DNA from: an uncultured Pseudomonadales bacterium
GTDB lineage: Bacteria; Pseudomonadota; Gammaproteobacteria; Pseudomonadales; Azotimanducaceae
Assembly: GCA_951813515.1 (NCBI GenBank)
Contig: OX638346.1
Span: 3,775,617 to 3,839,616 of the forward strand
Reading direction: 5' to 3'
DNA: 64,000 bases
Below the pieces are notes generated by a model, which was not told the origin of the DNA, did no database searches, and worked only from the letters and a program-made list of their open reading frames with translations. Positions within the stretch are counted from its first letter, which is position 1; every line of letters starts with the position of its first letter. Made by a program: the position numbers and the translations under genes. This document shows positions 54,736 to 63,633 of this stretch, in pieces.

Positions 54736-55215
54736 TTAGGCTTCGTGGGCCAATTCCGTTGCGGCGTCCTGCACCGCGCGAATGATCTTGTCGTAGCCGG
54801 TGCAGCGGCAGAGATTCCCCGCCAACCAGTAACGAATCGTGGTCTCGTCCGGATTGGGATTCCGGTCGAGCAGCGCCTTCGTTGCGACGATGAATCCCGG
54901 CGTGCAGATTCCGCACTGCAATGCCGCATGTTCAAGGAATTTGCGCTGCACCGGATGCAGTTGGGAACCCTCGGCTATCCCTTCGATCGTCGTAATGTCG
55001 GCACCCTCGGCCTCGACGCCCAGCGTCAGACAGGAACACACGAGGCGTCCGTTCAACATCACCGAGCACGCACCGCAGTCGCCGGTCGCGCATCCTTCCT
55101 TGGTCCCCGTCATACCCAGTTCGTCTCGCAGGACCTCGAGCAGCGATTGTTGCGGTTCGCACAACATCTCCCGGGGTTCCCCATTAACGTTGGTGACGAC
55201 ATGTACCTTACTCAT
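54736..55215 (-). CDS. (2Fe-2S)-binding subunit of the molybdenum hydroxylase
   Basis: The 159-residue protein carries two [2Fe-2S] clusters that pass electrons from the molybdenum centre to FAD. The plant-ferredoxin-type motif uses Cys42, 47, 50 and 62; the second uses Cys101, 104, 136 and 138 (CGICTPGF, CRCTGY). Length is standard. It ends 12 bases before the large subunit. Confidence 0.96.
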   Translation of the reverse strand: MSKVHVVTNVNGEPREMLCEPQQSLLEVLRDELGMTGTKEGCATGDCGACSVMLNGRLVCSCLTLGVEAEGADITTIEGIAEGSQLHPVQRKFLEHAALQCGICTPGFIVATKALLDRNPNPDETTIRYWLAGNLCRCTGYDKIIRAVQDAATELAHEA

Positions 55216-55270
55216 AGCGTGTTCTCATAGCTGTTTTCATATGCGAGTTTTTTTGCCAAGCTCTCGCGCA

Positions 55271-56149
55271 TTAGCGCGCGAGTGCCCGGTCCCTAGCGTT
55301 TGCCCCGGCCCGACGACACAGCACCGCAACCACCTTCTGTCGATACTCGATGGTTCCACGCTTGTCCGTGATCGGCGACGAGGCGGCAGTACAAGCAGCC
55401 CCGGCGGCAGCGAGAGCCTCGTCGTCCACCGTGGTCCCGATCAGCGCCTCGGCAGCTGCGGGTACCAGCAACGCCGTCGGCGCCACCGCTCCAATGGCGA
55501 CTCGGGCGGCCGTGCACGTGCCGCCATCGTCCAGAGTCAGGGCGACGCCAGCGCCAGCGACGGCGATGTCCATTTCGGTGCGCGGAATGAACCGCAGATA
55601 CCCGTCCGCCGTGCGCCCTTTCGGTGTCGGGAACTCGAGGCCGACGAGCAGTTCGTCCGCGCCGAGGACATTCGTTCCGACGCCGGTGACAAAGTCCTCG
55701 CAGGCTACCCGCCGCGTACCCCCGGAACCGGCTATGACGCAGACGCCGGAAGCGGCGATGATGGCTGGAATGGTGTCCCCCGCCGGAGACGAGTTGCAAA
55801 GGTTGCCGCCGATCGACGCGCGGCCCTGAATCTGGGTCGAACCGATCAGGTCCGCCGCTTCGATCAGTCCCGGAAACAGTGCTTTCAGCTCCTGGTTCTC
55901 GTTCAATATGGCCGAAGGGATGGCCGAGCCGATGAATACGGTTTCCGAGCCGATTTCAAGCCTGTTCGTATCGGCGATGTGCTTGACATCGACCAGCATG
56001 CGCGGCTCTCGGTCTACCGACCGCATCTGCACCAGCACATCCGTGCCACCAGCCAATATCTGTGTCCGCCTGCCTTCTTTCGCATGCGCGGCGAGAACCG
56101 AAACCGCTTCATCCAGCGTCGTCGGTCTGGCGTAGGCATAAGCCTCCAT
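55271..56149 (-). CDS. FAD-binding subunit of the molybdenum hydroxylase
   Basis: The 292-residue protein has the FAD-binding ILAGGTDVLVQMR and SIGGNLCNSSPAGD and a CO-dehydrogenase-type C-terminal domain. I start at the ATG at 56149 (MEAYAYARP), with GGGAG upstream; an ATG at 56161 adds four residues. It is first in the three-gene operon, 55 bases before the iron-sulfur gene. A perfect palindrome lies just upstream. The divergent gene is a dipeptidase. Confidence 0.92.
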   Translation of the reverse strand: MEAYAYARPTTLDEAVSVLAAHAKEGRRTQILAGGTDVLVQMRSVDREPRMLVDVKHIADTNRLEIGSETVFIGSAIPSAILNENQELKALFPGLIEAADLIGSTQIQGRASIGGNLCNSSPAGDTIPAIIAASGVCVIAGSGGTRRVACEDFVTGVGTNVLGADELLVGLEFPTPKGRTADGYLRFIPRTEMDIAVAGAGVALTLDDGGTCTAARVAIGAVAPTALLVPAAAEALIGTTVDDEALAAAGAACTAASSPITDKRGTIEYRQKVVAVLCRRAGANARDRALAR

Positions 56150-56157
56150 TGCGTCTC

Positions 56158-56175
56158 CCAATCCAAGTTGATTGG
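56158..56175. promoter_or_regulatory. Palindrome next to the hydroxylase operon start
   Basis: CCAATC, six bases CAAGTT, and GATTGG form a perfect interrupted palindrome nine bases upstream of the chosen start. Its position fits a repressor operator or an mRNA hairpin over the ribosome site. Confidence 0.35.
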
Positions 56176-56320
56176 CCGTATGTATACCATGAACTCGCGC
56201 GCGCCGGAATGTGTGTTTGGTCTATGCTTCCTTCACGCGGCGAATTCTGCGCGGTCGATCGGCATGTGGCCCGCCTGACACACCGCGCTGCTCCGTGCTT
56301 GACCGAATTGGATATTGCGC

Positions 56321-57682
56321 ATGGCCGGATCACCAGCATCTCCCCCGCCATTTGATCGTCGCGCGTACGCCGACCATCTCGCCGCTGTATCGGCTACGTG
56401 GACGGCTGCGATGGAGACTGCGGGCATCGATGCCGTCGTCGTGCCGGCCGGCAACGCCGGTGTTTATTTCCAGGACGACATCTCCCCGCCCTTCCGCCCC
56501 AACCCGAATTTCGCGCACTGGATTCCGGACGACGGTACCGAGCACTGTGTGCTCGTGTATCGGCCCGGCGAACGACCGCATCTCTTCTTTCACCGCCAAG
56601 CCGACTACTGGTACCTGCCGGCAGCGGTTCCGGACTGGGTTGAAGAGGCTTTCCAGGTTGACGTTGGTGCCGATGCCGACGCGCTCGCCACCAGCGCCAT
56701 CGACCTTGCCGCGCGCGCTGGCCGCGTGGCGTACGTCGGCCCATGGCACGGTATGCACAACGACAAGCGGGTAGCAGTCAACCCGAAGGCGCTTCTCTCA
56801 CACCTTCAGCATGCCCGCGCCTACAAGACCGACTTCGAACTTGACGCCATGCGCCACGCGACCGATCTCGGCGTGCTCGGCCACCTGGCCGCGCGCACGG
56901 CGTATTTCGACGGCGCGAGCGAACTCGACATCCATCTCTCCTATCTGCGCGCGAGCCGGCAGACGGATGCGGACCTCCCGTATCCGAATATCGTCGCGCA
57001 GAACGACCACGCCGGCGTGCTTCACTACCAGCACCGAAACCCGCGCCCGCCGTCGCAACGCCGCAGCTTTCTCATCGATGCGGGCGGCCGACACCTCGGT
57101 TACGCATCCGATATCACGCGCACCTACAGCGCCGAGCCGGATGCGTTCGCGGAGCTCGTCGATGCCGTCGACGAGAAACAACGCGCTCTCATCGCCGACA
57201 TCCGTCCCGGAGTCTCCTACGTCGACCTGCACGAAAGCATGCACCGCAGCATCGGCGAATTGCTGGCCCGGTTTGGACTGGTTCGCTGCGGGGCCGACGC
57301 GGCCTTCGATGCGGGCATCACGGACGTCTTCTTTCCGCACGGCCTCGGGCACCTGCTCGGGCTGCAGACTCACGATGTCGGCGGGTGGATAGCGGCTCCG
57401 GACGGCCAGGTTTCGGTTCCGCCGCAACGCTATCCCGCCCTGCGCCTGACACGACCCGTCGAGGCCCGGCAGGTCTTTACCATCGAACCCGGAATCTACT
57501 TTATTCCGCAGTTGCTCTCCGCCGCCAAGGAACGATACGGGCGGGAGGTCGCGTGGTCCCGTATCGAGTCGTTTCTGCCGTATGGCGGGGTGCGTATCGA
57601 GGACAACGTGCTGGTCACGGCGAATGGCGTCGAGAACCTGACGCGGCCCGCCTTTCGCCGCCTCGAACAGGCCGCCAACTAG
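56321..57682 (+). CDS. pepQ: Xaa-Pro dipeptidase
   Basis: PepQ cleaves Xaa-Pro dipeptides with two metal ions in the cytoplasm. The 453-residue protein starts at the ATG at 56321, two codons after a TTG. Metal ligands appear in IDAGGRHLGYASDIT, HGLGHLLGLQTHDVGG, TIEPGIYF and VRIEDNVLV. Length is close to the E. coli enzyme. Divergent from the molybdenum hydroxylase operon. Confidence 0.93.
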   Translation: MAGSPASPPPFDRRAYADHLAAVSATWTAAMETAGIDAVVVPAGNAGVYFQDDISPPFRPNPNFAHWIPDDGTEHCVLVYRPGERPHLFFHRQADYWYLPAAVPDWVEEAFQVDVGADADALATSAIDLAARAGRVAYVGPWHGMHNDKRVAVNPKALLSHLQHARAYKTDFELDAMRHATDLGVLGHLAARTAYFDGASELDIHLSYLRASRQTDADLPYPNIVAQNDHAGVLHYQHRNPRPPSQRRSFLIDAGGRHLGYASDITRTYSAEPDAFAELVDAVDEKQRALIADIRPGVSYVDLHESMHRSIGELLARFGLVRCGADAAFDAGITDVFFPHGLGHLLGLQTHDVGGWIAAPDGQVSVPPQRYPALRLTRPVEARQVFTIEPGIYFIPQLLSAAKERYGREVAWSRIESFLPYGGVRIEDNVLVTANGVENLTRPAFRRLEQAAN

Positions 57683-57713
57683 CGGCACGGCACGGCCTTT
57701 TGCATCGTGCGCG

Positions 57714-58082
57714 TTACATGGTGTGCGTTCGGTAGTCCGTCTCTTGGGCGCCCGCCAGGTAGTTCTCGATCTTCTCCCGCAGGAAGCCGGAATCGATGCT
57801 GAACTGTACGCCCGCCCCGGCCACACGCTGGCCTTGCGCGCCCTTCGGCGTGACCCACACGACCTTGCCCGCCACCGGAATCCTCTCTGGCTCATCCAAC
57901 AGGCGCAGTACCAGGAAGACCTCATCACCGAGGCGAAAATGCCTGTCCGTTGGAACGAACAATCCCCCATGCGTCAGAAACGGCATGTATGCGGCACGCA
58001 GTACCCGCCGATCCCTGATCCAGAGTGAAAGGACGCCGTCGTTTCTGCCCGACTCGGGCGCCTGGTGAGTCTGATCCGCCAT
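57714..58082 (-). CDS. pilZ: PilZ-domain protein
   Basis: The 122-residue protein has a PilZ-type barrel, with FLTHGGLFVPTD and KVVWVTPKGAQ...GAGVQF. The conserved RxxxR that binds cyclic-di-GMP is not clear here, as in the type IV pilus PilZ protein that does not bind it. It follows holB in the tmk-holB-pilZ order seen in Pseudomonas relatives. Confidence 0.9.
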   Translation of the reverse strand: MADQTHQAPESGRNDGVLSLWIRDRRVLRAAYMPFLTHGGLFVPTDRHFRLGDEVFLVLRLLDEPERIPVAGKVVWVTPKGAQGQRVAGAGVQFSIDSGFLREKIENYLAGAQETDYRTHTM

Positions 58083-58160
58083 GACGCAGGATTATGGCCG
58101 ACCGCGACGTGCCTCGTCCGTAGGTCAGTGGCCCCGTCTGCCGTGGGAAATCTCAGTGCC

Positions 58161-59066
58161 TCAGGGCCCGCGCTTTCGGCGGCGACCGCGACCCGCCTCG
58201 CTCGTCTTCCATGGAAGCGAAGTCCAGGCGAACAGCAGCCGTTCAAGCTGGAGCTGGCGCCCGAGGCCGCTGCTGGTCAACGCCGCCATCCGCAGCATCG
58301 TAAGTTGCTCCGCGAAGTCAACCAGGGCCCGCGGGTCCCGGGCATCCCGCGCCATGCCGTGCACGATCCGCGCCCAACGGCCGGTGAGTTCGACCAGGTC
58401 TTCGTTGCGCCACGCTTCCGCGGCCTCGAGGCTCGACCGCTCACCAGAAGCAACCGCGTTCAACACGACCCGGATGGGGTCGTCTCCACGCTCCAATGCC
58501 TCCAGCACTCTATATGGCGCACCGCCAAGTTCCGTCGCATGCGCTGCAGCGAGATCCGCCTCGAAGCCCTGCGTTACGAGCCACGCAACTACATCCGCTT
58601 CCCCGACGGCGAACACGGGAACACGTTGGCAACGGCTGCGCACAGTGGCGGGCAACAGATCGGGCGCGTCCGTCACGAGAATGAGAAAACCTCCCGACGA
58701 TGGTTCTTCCAGGGTCTTCAGCAGGGCGTTCGCCGCGTTCACCGTCATGCGGTCGGCGCGGTTCAATACGGCGACCTTCGCCGCGCCGCGCTGCGCGGTC
58801 TGATACATGAACTCGCCGATGCCCCGGATCTGGTCGATCCTGACCGTCTGGCCGTCCGGGTCGACCCAGCGCAGATCCGGATGCGCGAGGGCGCGGGCGT
58901 CTGATTCCGGCTGCAGTTCCAATAGCGTCAGCGCACACCACGACGCGAGCGTCTCCTCGCCCCAGCCGCCCGGACCATGCACCAGCAAGGCGTGCGGCGT
59001 GCGTCCGCTCGCCATCATCCGTTCGAAACGGCGACACGGCTCCAGCAGCCAGGGAGCAAGGCTCAC
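58161..59066 (-). CDS. holB: DNA polymerase III delta-prime subunit
   Basis: Part of the clamp loader. The 301-residue protein starts at a GTG at 59066, overlapping the tmk stop as GTGA; the ATG at 59093 lies deeper in tmk. The P-loop is degenerate (HGPGGWGEETLA, no Lys), as in E. coli delta-prime, which does not bind ATP. ADRMTVNAANALLKTLEEPS carries the conserved SRC-neighbour region, and RSRCQRVPV is present. Confidence 0.94.
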   Translation of the reverse strand: MSLAPWLLEPCRRFERMMASGRTPHALLVHGPGGWGEETLASWCALTLLELQPESDARALAHPDLRWVDPDGQTVRIDQIRGIGEFMYQTAQRGAAKVAVLNRADRMTVNAANALLKTLEEPSSGGFLILVTDAPDLLPATVRSRCQRVPVFAVGEADVVAWLVTQGFEADLAAAHATELGGAPYRVLEALERGDDPIRVVLNAVASGERSSLEAAEAWRNEDLVELTGRWARIVHGMARDARDPRALVDFAEQLTMLRMAALTSSGLGRQLQLERLLFAWTSLPWKTSEAGRGRRRKRGP

Positions 59067-59686
59067 GACGCCTCCCGGTACGCACGCAGGCACTTCTCGA
59101 TCGCCGCTGCCACTTCGGCGGGCGATCGAGAAGCGTCGATGGCGCGGATACGCGCGTTTCCCTGTGCAAGTTCGACGTAGCGCGTGCGCACCCGTTCGAA
59201 AAATGCCCTTCGTTCGCGTTCGAAACGATCGAGTGCCCGCGCCCCTATGCGGGCGAGCGCCTGTTCCACGGGCACATCGAGATACAGCGTCAGGTCCGGT
59301 TCCAGGCCCGGATGGACAAGCGCAGCAAGGGTATCGATCTGCTCGGCGTCAACGCCGCGGCCGCCGCCCTGGTAGGCATGGGTCGCATCGGTGAAGCGTT
59401 CGCACAGCACCCAGCGCCCCGCTCGGAGATTCGGTTCGACGACCTCGGAAACGTGCTGCGCCCTGCCGGCGAACATGAGCAGCGTCTCGGCGAGGGGATC
59501 GACGGCTTCTTCCCGAGTGGACAAGAGCAGCCCTCGAATTTCCTCGGCAAGCGGCGTGCCGCCAGGCTCGCGCGTAACGACCACCTCGATGTCCATCGCG
59601 CGCAGACATCGTGCGGCAACTTCGACATTGGTCGATTTCCCGGCACCCTCGGACCCCTCCAGGGTAATGAACCGTCCGCGCGCCAT
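59063..59686 (-). CDS. tmk: Thymidylate kinase
   Basis: Phosphorylates dTMP to dTDP. The 207-residue protein has P-loop EGSEGAGKST (10-19), the dTMP-binding TREPGGTPLAEEIR, and ERFTDATHAYQGGGRG. Its start shares one base with the stop of mltG, and its end overlaps holB, so mltG, tmk, holB and pilZ form one tight operon. Confidence 0.97.
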   Translation of the reverse strand: MARGRFITLEGSEGAGKSTNVEVAARCLRAMDIEVVVTREPGGTPLAEEIRGLLLSTREEAVDPLAETLLMFAGRAQHVSEVVEPNLRAGRWVLCERFTDATHAYQGGGRGVDAEQIDTLAALVHPGLEPDLTLYLDVPVEQALARIGARALDRFERERRAFFERVRTRYVELAQGNARIRAIDASRSPAEVAAAIEKCLRAYREAS

Positions 59687-60714
59687 CAGCGGCGTTCTCC
59701 GACGTTTCTCCTGTCGAGCTGGAACCGCCTCACCGCCTCGAGGTGCTCCTCCAGCGTCGTTGAGAATTTGCTGGACCCGTCGCCACGCGCGACGAAATAC
59801 ATGACCTCTTCCTCCGCCGGATGCAGCGCCGCATGGATCGCCGCCCGTCCGGGCAACGCGATCGGTGTCGGCGGCAGGCCGTACCGGGTATACGTGTTGT
59901 AGGGGTTGTCCCGGGCGAGGTGCGACCGGGTCAGGTTGCCGTCGAATTCCGGTCCCAGTCCGTATATCACCGAAGGATCGGCCTGTAGCCGCATGCCCTG
60001 TTCAAGCCTGCGGACGAATACCCCGGCGACCCTCGCCCGATCCTCTGCCAGGCCGGTCTCCTTTTCAACCAGCGACGCCACAACGAGAGCTTCGGATTGA
60101 TCACGATACGGGAGGTCCACGGCGCGCGTATCCCACTCGGCCTGAATCACGGACCGCATCTTGCGGTACGCCATGCGCAATATCTCGGCGTCCGTAGCGC
60201 CCTTCGCATAGTGATACGTGTCGGGGAAGAACTGCCCCTCCGGGTGACCCGAACCCAGAGCCAGGTGAACCAGAAGTTCGCCGACTTCCGTTCCCTCGAG
60301 CGTCGATTCTAGTCCCGGCGCTTTCGCGGCGGCATCGAGCAGGTCGGAAACCGTCCAGCCCTCCAAGATCTGCAACCTGTAGAAAACCACATCCCCGTGG
60401 ACAAGCTGCCGCAAGACGGTATTCGGATGGGCACCCGGCGTAAACCGGTATTCGCCAGCGCGCACGGACTCGGTCGCCTTCTCCAGGTGCGCGAGAGCCG
60501 AAAACAGGGTTGCACTCCCCACCACCCCTCTGTGTTCCAGGTCGCGCGCCAGGCGGCCAAAATCGGTTCCCGGTTCAATCTCGACAACGGCCGGTTCGAG
60601 CAGGGGCCCGGGCCGGTCCGCCCACGCGTAGACGAGCCTCCATGCGGCGAGCGATCCCAGCGCGATCGCCAGCGTGATGGCGGCAACGAGGCTGTACTGC
60701 AAACGCCGGGACAT
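59686..60714 (-). CDS. mltG: Endolytic murein transglycosylase MltG
   Basis: Cuts nascent glycan strands during cell wall growth. The 342-residue protein has an N-terminal membrane span (about 8-31) and a periplasmic YceG domain with the catalytic glutamate in SLVEKETGLAEDR (about 222) and RLEQGMRLQADPSVIYGLG. In many relatives pabC lies between fabF and mltG; it is absent here, with a 71-base gap. Confidence 0.96.
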   Translation of the reverse strand: MSRRLQYSLVAAITLAIALGSLAAWRLVYAWADRPGPLLEPAVVEIEPGTDFGRLARDLEHRGVVGSATLFSALAHLEKATESVRAGEYRFTPGAHPNTVLRQLVHGDVVFYRLQILEGWTVSDLLDAAAKAPGLESTLEGTEVGELLVHLALGSGHPEGQFFPDTYHYAKGATDAEILRMAYRKMRSVIQAEWDTRAVDLPYRDQSEALVVASLVEKETGLAEDRARVAGVFVRRLEQGMRLQADPSVIYGLGPEFDGNLTRSHLARDNPYNTYTRYGLPPTPIALPGRAAIHAALHPAEEEVMYFVARGDGSSKFSTTLEEHLEAVRRFQLDRRNVGERR

Positions 60715-60785
60715 GGCATCGATTCTACTCGGAGGGAGAGTGTCCCGTTTGCGCCCGTCGTCCCGGACAGCCGGCTGGCTAGTCG

Positions 60786-62027
60786 CTAGATGCGCGTGAA
60801 GACCAGGCTACCGTTGGTGCCGCCAAATCCGAACGAGTTGGTAAGGGCCGCCTTGACGGGCATTTCGCGCGCCTCCCCGGAGACGTAATCGAGATCGCAC
60901 CCCTCGCCCGGGTGCTCAAGGTTGATCGTGGGGTGGATCGCCTGGCGCTCCACCGACAACGCGGTAAAGATGCCCTCCACTGCCCCGGCCGCGCCGAGGA
61001 GGTGGCCGATCATCGATTTGCTCGAATTGACCGGCGTGCGCGTATCCGCGCCGAACACGGTCTTGACGGCGAGGGTCTCCGCCACGTCCCCTTGCGGCGT
61101 TGAGGTGCCGTGGGCGTTGACAAAGTCGATGTCGTCGATCGTCAGCCCGGCATCGCTGATGGCGTTCTTCATCGAAGTAACGGCGCCCGCACCGTCGTCC
61201 GGGGGACTGGTGATGTGGTGCGCGTCGGCGCTCATGCCGAATCCGGCCAATTCGCAGTAGATGTGGGCGCCCCGCTTCCGGGCGTGCTCGTATGACTCGA
61301 GCACCATGACGCCGGCCCCGTCTCCCAGCACGAAACCGTCCCGGTCCCGGTCCCACGGTCGGCTTGCGCCCTGGGGATCGTCATTGCGCGTGGAAAGCGC
61401 TCGCATGGAGGCGAAGCCCGCCACGGTCAGCGGTGACGTCGCTTTCTCGGAGCCACCCACGACCATGACGTCCGCGTCGCCGTATTGGATGGTCCGGGCC
61501 CCGTAACCGATATTGTGCGCGCCCGTCGTACACGCGGTAACGATGGCAAGGTTCGGACCCCTGAAACCGTATTTCATCGACAGATTGCCGGCCAGCATGT
61601 TGACGACGCTCGCCGGCACGAAGAACGGCGACACGCGGCGCGGCCCTCCCCTGTTCAAAGCTCCCTCGGTTCTCGTGATCGTGATGATGCCGCCGATACC
61701 CGACCCGATCGCGACGCCGACACGGCCGAGGGAAGCATCGTCCAGATCCCCTATGCCCGCATCCTCGACGGCCTGGATGCCCGCGATGAGGCCATACTGG
61801 ATGAAGTCATCCATGCGCCGCGCTTCCCTGCGGTCCAGGTGCTCGGTCACGTCGAGGTCCTTCACCGCCGCGCTGATCTTGACGCTATGCGCCGATGTGT
61901 CGAAAGTGTCGATGCGCGCTGCGCCGCTTGCTCCGGCCAGCGCGTTTTTCCAGGACGTCTCGACCGTTTTGCCGATCGGCGAGAGCATGCCCAGCCCGGT
62001 GACCACTACGCGTCGTTTATCCATCAT
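60786..62027 (-). CDS. fabF: Beta-ketoacyl-ACP synthase II
   Basis: Condenses malonyl-ACP with acyl-ACP in fatty acid elongation. The 413-residue protein has the Cys-His-His triad in VTACTTGAHNIGY (Cys166), NAHGTSTPQGD and SMIGHLLGAAGAVE. Either of two adjacent ATG codons (62027, 62024) may start it. It follows fabG after 290 bases that hold repeats, an unusually long gap for this cluster. Confidence 0.97.
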   Translation of the reverse strand: MMDKRRVVVTGLGMLSPIGKTVETSWKNALAGASGAARIDTFDTSAHSVKISAAVKDLDVTEHLDRREARRMDDFIQYGLIAGIQAVEDAGIGDLDDASLGRVGVAIGSGIGGIITITRTEGALNRGGPRRVSPFFVPASVVNMLAGNLSMKYGFRGPNLAIVTACTTGAHNIGYGARTIQYGDADVMVVGGSEKATSPLTVAGFASMRALSTRNDDPQGASRPWDRDRDGFVLGDGAGVMVLESYEHARKRGAHIYCELAGFGMSADAHHITSPPDDGAGAVTSMKNAISDAGLTIDDIDFVNAHGTSTPQGDVAETLAVKTVFGADTRTPVNSSKSMIGHLLGAAGAVEGIFTALSVERQAIHPTINLEHPGEGCDLDYVSGEAREMPVKAALTNSFGFGGTNGSLVFTRI

Positions 62028-62070
62028 TTCCCTTTGTTCAGACGGTCGTCAGTGCAAATCGCTGCCTGTG

Positions 62071-62287
62071 GCCCGGCCCAGCGCGTCATCCATGTGAAGA
62101 AGCCCTCGCGGTCGCTGACGCTCGCAGAAGCCGCCGGTCCCTGCACGTGCCCCACAGCCGGTACCCTTGGCCCCGGTTGTTCCTTGCGAGGGGTTTCCCC
62201 CTTTCACGCTCTCCAATCTGAAGGCGCCGGCCCGGCCCGCGCGTCGTCCATGGAAGAAGCTCTCGCGGTCGCTGACGCTAGCGGGAG
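62071..62287. repeat. Direct repeats and MITE-core-like sequence between fabG and fabF
   Basis: Two imperfect direct copies of about 58 bases (62071-62130 and 62230-62287) share GCCCGGCCC and CTCGCGGTCGCTGACGCT. Between them TTGCGAGGGGTTTCCCCC and CTGAAGGCGCC recall the hairpin core and CTGAAGGCT of the 207-bp elements. I see no gene here. Confidence 0.6.
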
Positions 62288-62317
62288 CAGCTTGTTGCGG
62301 GGAAGTGTAGGCACGGG

Positions 62318-63049
62318 TCAGTGCATGTGCAATCCGCCGTTGACATGCACGGTTTCGCCGGTGATGTACCTGGCCTCGTCGCTGACGAGGAAAGAAACGG
62401 CCCCCGCGACCTCTTCCGTGCCGCCCATTCTGCCAACGGGAATTTGCTTCACCATCTCGGCGCGTTGCGCTTCCGACAGTTCGGCGGTCATGTCCGTATC
62501 GATGAATCCGGGCGCGACGGCGTTGACAGTAATGCCCCGCGCGCCCACTTCGCGCGCCAAGGCCCTTGTGAAGCCTTCGATCCCGGCCTTCGCGGCGGCA
62601 TAGTTGCTCTGCCCCGCATTCCCCATCCTGCCGACAACGGAACCGATATTCACAATGCGCCCCCATCGCTCGCGCACCATGGACCGCAGCAATGGTTTGG
62701 TCAGGCGGTAGACGCCGGACAGGTTGACATCGATGACTTCGCGCCACGCGTCGTCGGACATCCGCATCAACAGGCCATCGCGGGTGACTCCGGCGTTGTT
62801 GACGAGCACCGACGGCGAGCCGAAGTCCTGTTCCACCTTGCGCACCGCTGCGGCAATGGAGTCGCTCGACTGCAATCGCAGGACGACGCCAGCGCCGTTC
62901 TCGCCGAGCATTGAGCGAACACGCTCCGCGCCCTCATCCGCAGTGGCGGTGCCCACGACGAACAACCCGTCGCTAGCGAGGCGGGAGGCGACGGCGCGTC
63001 CGATGCCGCGGCTCGCCCCAGTGACGAGCGCTACGCGTTTCTTGTTCAT
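62318..63049 (-). CDS. fabG: 3-oxoacyl-ACP reductase
   Basis: NADPH-dependent reduction of beta-ketoacyl-ACP. The 243-residue protein has GASRGIGRAVA (11-21), NNAGVTRDGLLMRM (84-97) and the Ser137/Tyr150/Lys154 active site, the last two in NYAAAKAGIEG. Placement between fabD-side genes and acpP identifies it as the fatty-acid enzyme rather than a general SDR. Confidence 0.97.
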   Translation of the reverse strand: MNKKRVALVTGASRGIGRAVASRLASDGLFVVGTATADEGAERVRSMLGENGAGVVLRLQSSDSIAAAVRKVEQDFGSPSVLVNNAGVTRDGLLMRMSDDAWREVIDVNLSGVYRLTKPLLRSMVRERWGRIVNIGSVVGRMGNAGQSNYAAAKAGIEGFTRALAREVGARGITVNAVAPGFIDTDMTAELSEAQRAEMVKQIPVGRMGGTEEVAGAVSFLVSDEARYITGETVHVNGGLHMH

Positions 63050-63197
63050 GTGGAATCGGCACCAAGTCCAGCGCCTTCGACGGCATGGGAGCGCGCGCAG
63101 CCCTTTACCGCTACGCGGTACTCAAACCCTGCCGAATTGACCACTTGAATGGTTGAGATGCTGCGACGCCTGCCAGGAGCGAAGCAGGTTCGCGCGT

Positions 63198-63431
63198 CTA
63201 TTGATGCGCGAGAATGTAGTCGATGGCTTCCTTGACGGTGGTGATCTTTTCCGCTTCCTCGTCTGGGATTTCGGTCTCGAATTCTTCTTCCAGCGCCATC
63301 ACCAACTCGACCGTATCGAGCGAGTCCGCTCCGAGATCATCGACGAAAGACGCTTCGTCCTTGACCTGTTCCTCTTTCAAACCTAGCTGGTCGCAGATAA
63401 GCCTTTTCACCCTTTCGTCAACGCTACTCAT
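63198..63431 (-). CDS. acpP: Acyl carrier protein
   Basis: The 77-residue acidic protein carries the phosphopantetheine serine in DLGADSLDTVELVMALEE (Ser37). It is the thioester carrier for fatty acid synthesis. A 148-base gap separates it from fabG, and 202 bases separate it from fabD. It probably has its own strong promoter in that gap. Confidence 0.98.
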   Translation of the reverse strand: MSSVDERVKRLICDQLGLKEEQVKDEASFVDDLGADSLDTVELVMALEEEFETEIPDEEAEKITTVKEAIDYILAHQ

Positions 63432-63633
63432 GTTGTTCGTCCATGGTCTGTCGAAATTTCCGCGCTAAACCGCGCCGCCTACTCCCGAATTCGCGGTTCA
63501 CGGCCGATCTCGGAGGGCGATGCGGTAGTGTAAGCACCGCTCCATCCATGTGCAATCAAGACTGACGCCTTGGCCAACCTTAAAGTCGCATTCGGAGCAC
63601 CGTATCCCAAAAGAACCCGAAACATGCACGTGG

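Noticed and set aside
52219..55230. 1003-codon plus-strand open frame across the hydroxylase operon
   Set aside because: It is antisense to three well-supported subunit genes and is rich in Arg, His and Asp as expected from a shadow frame.
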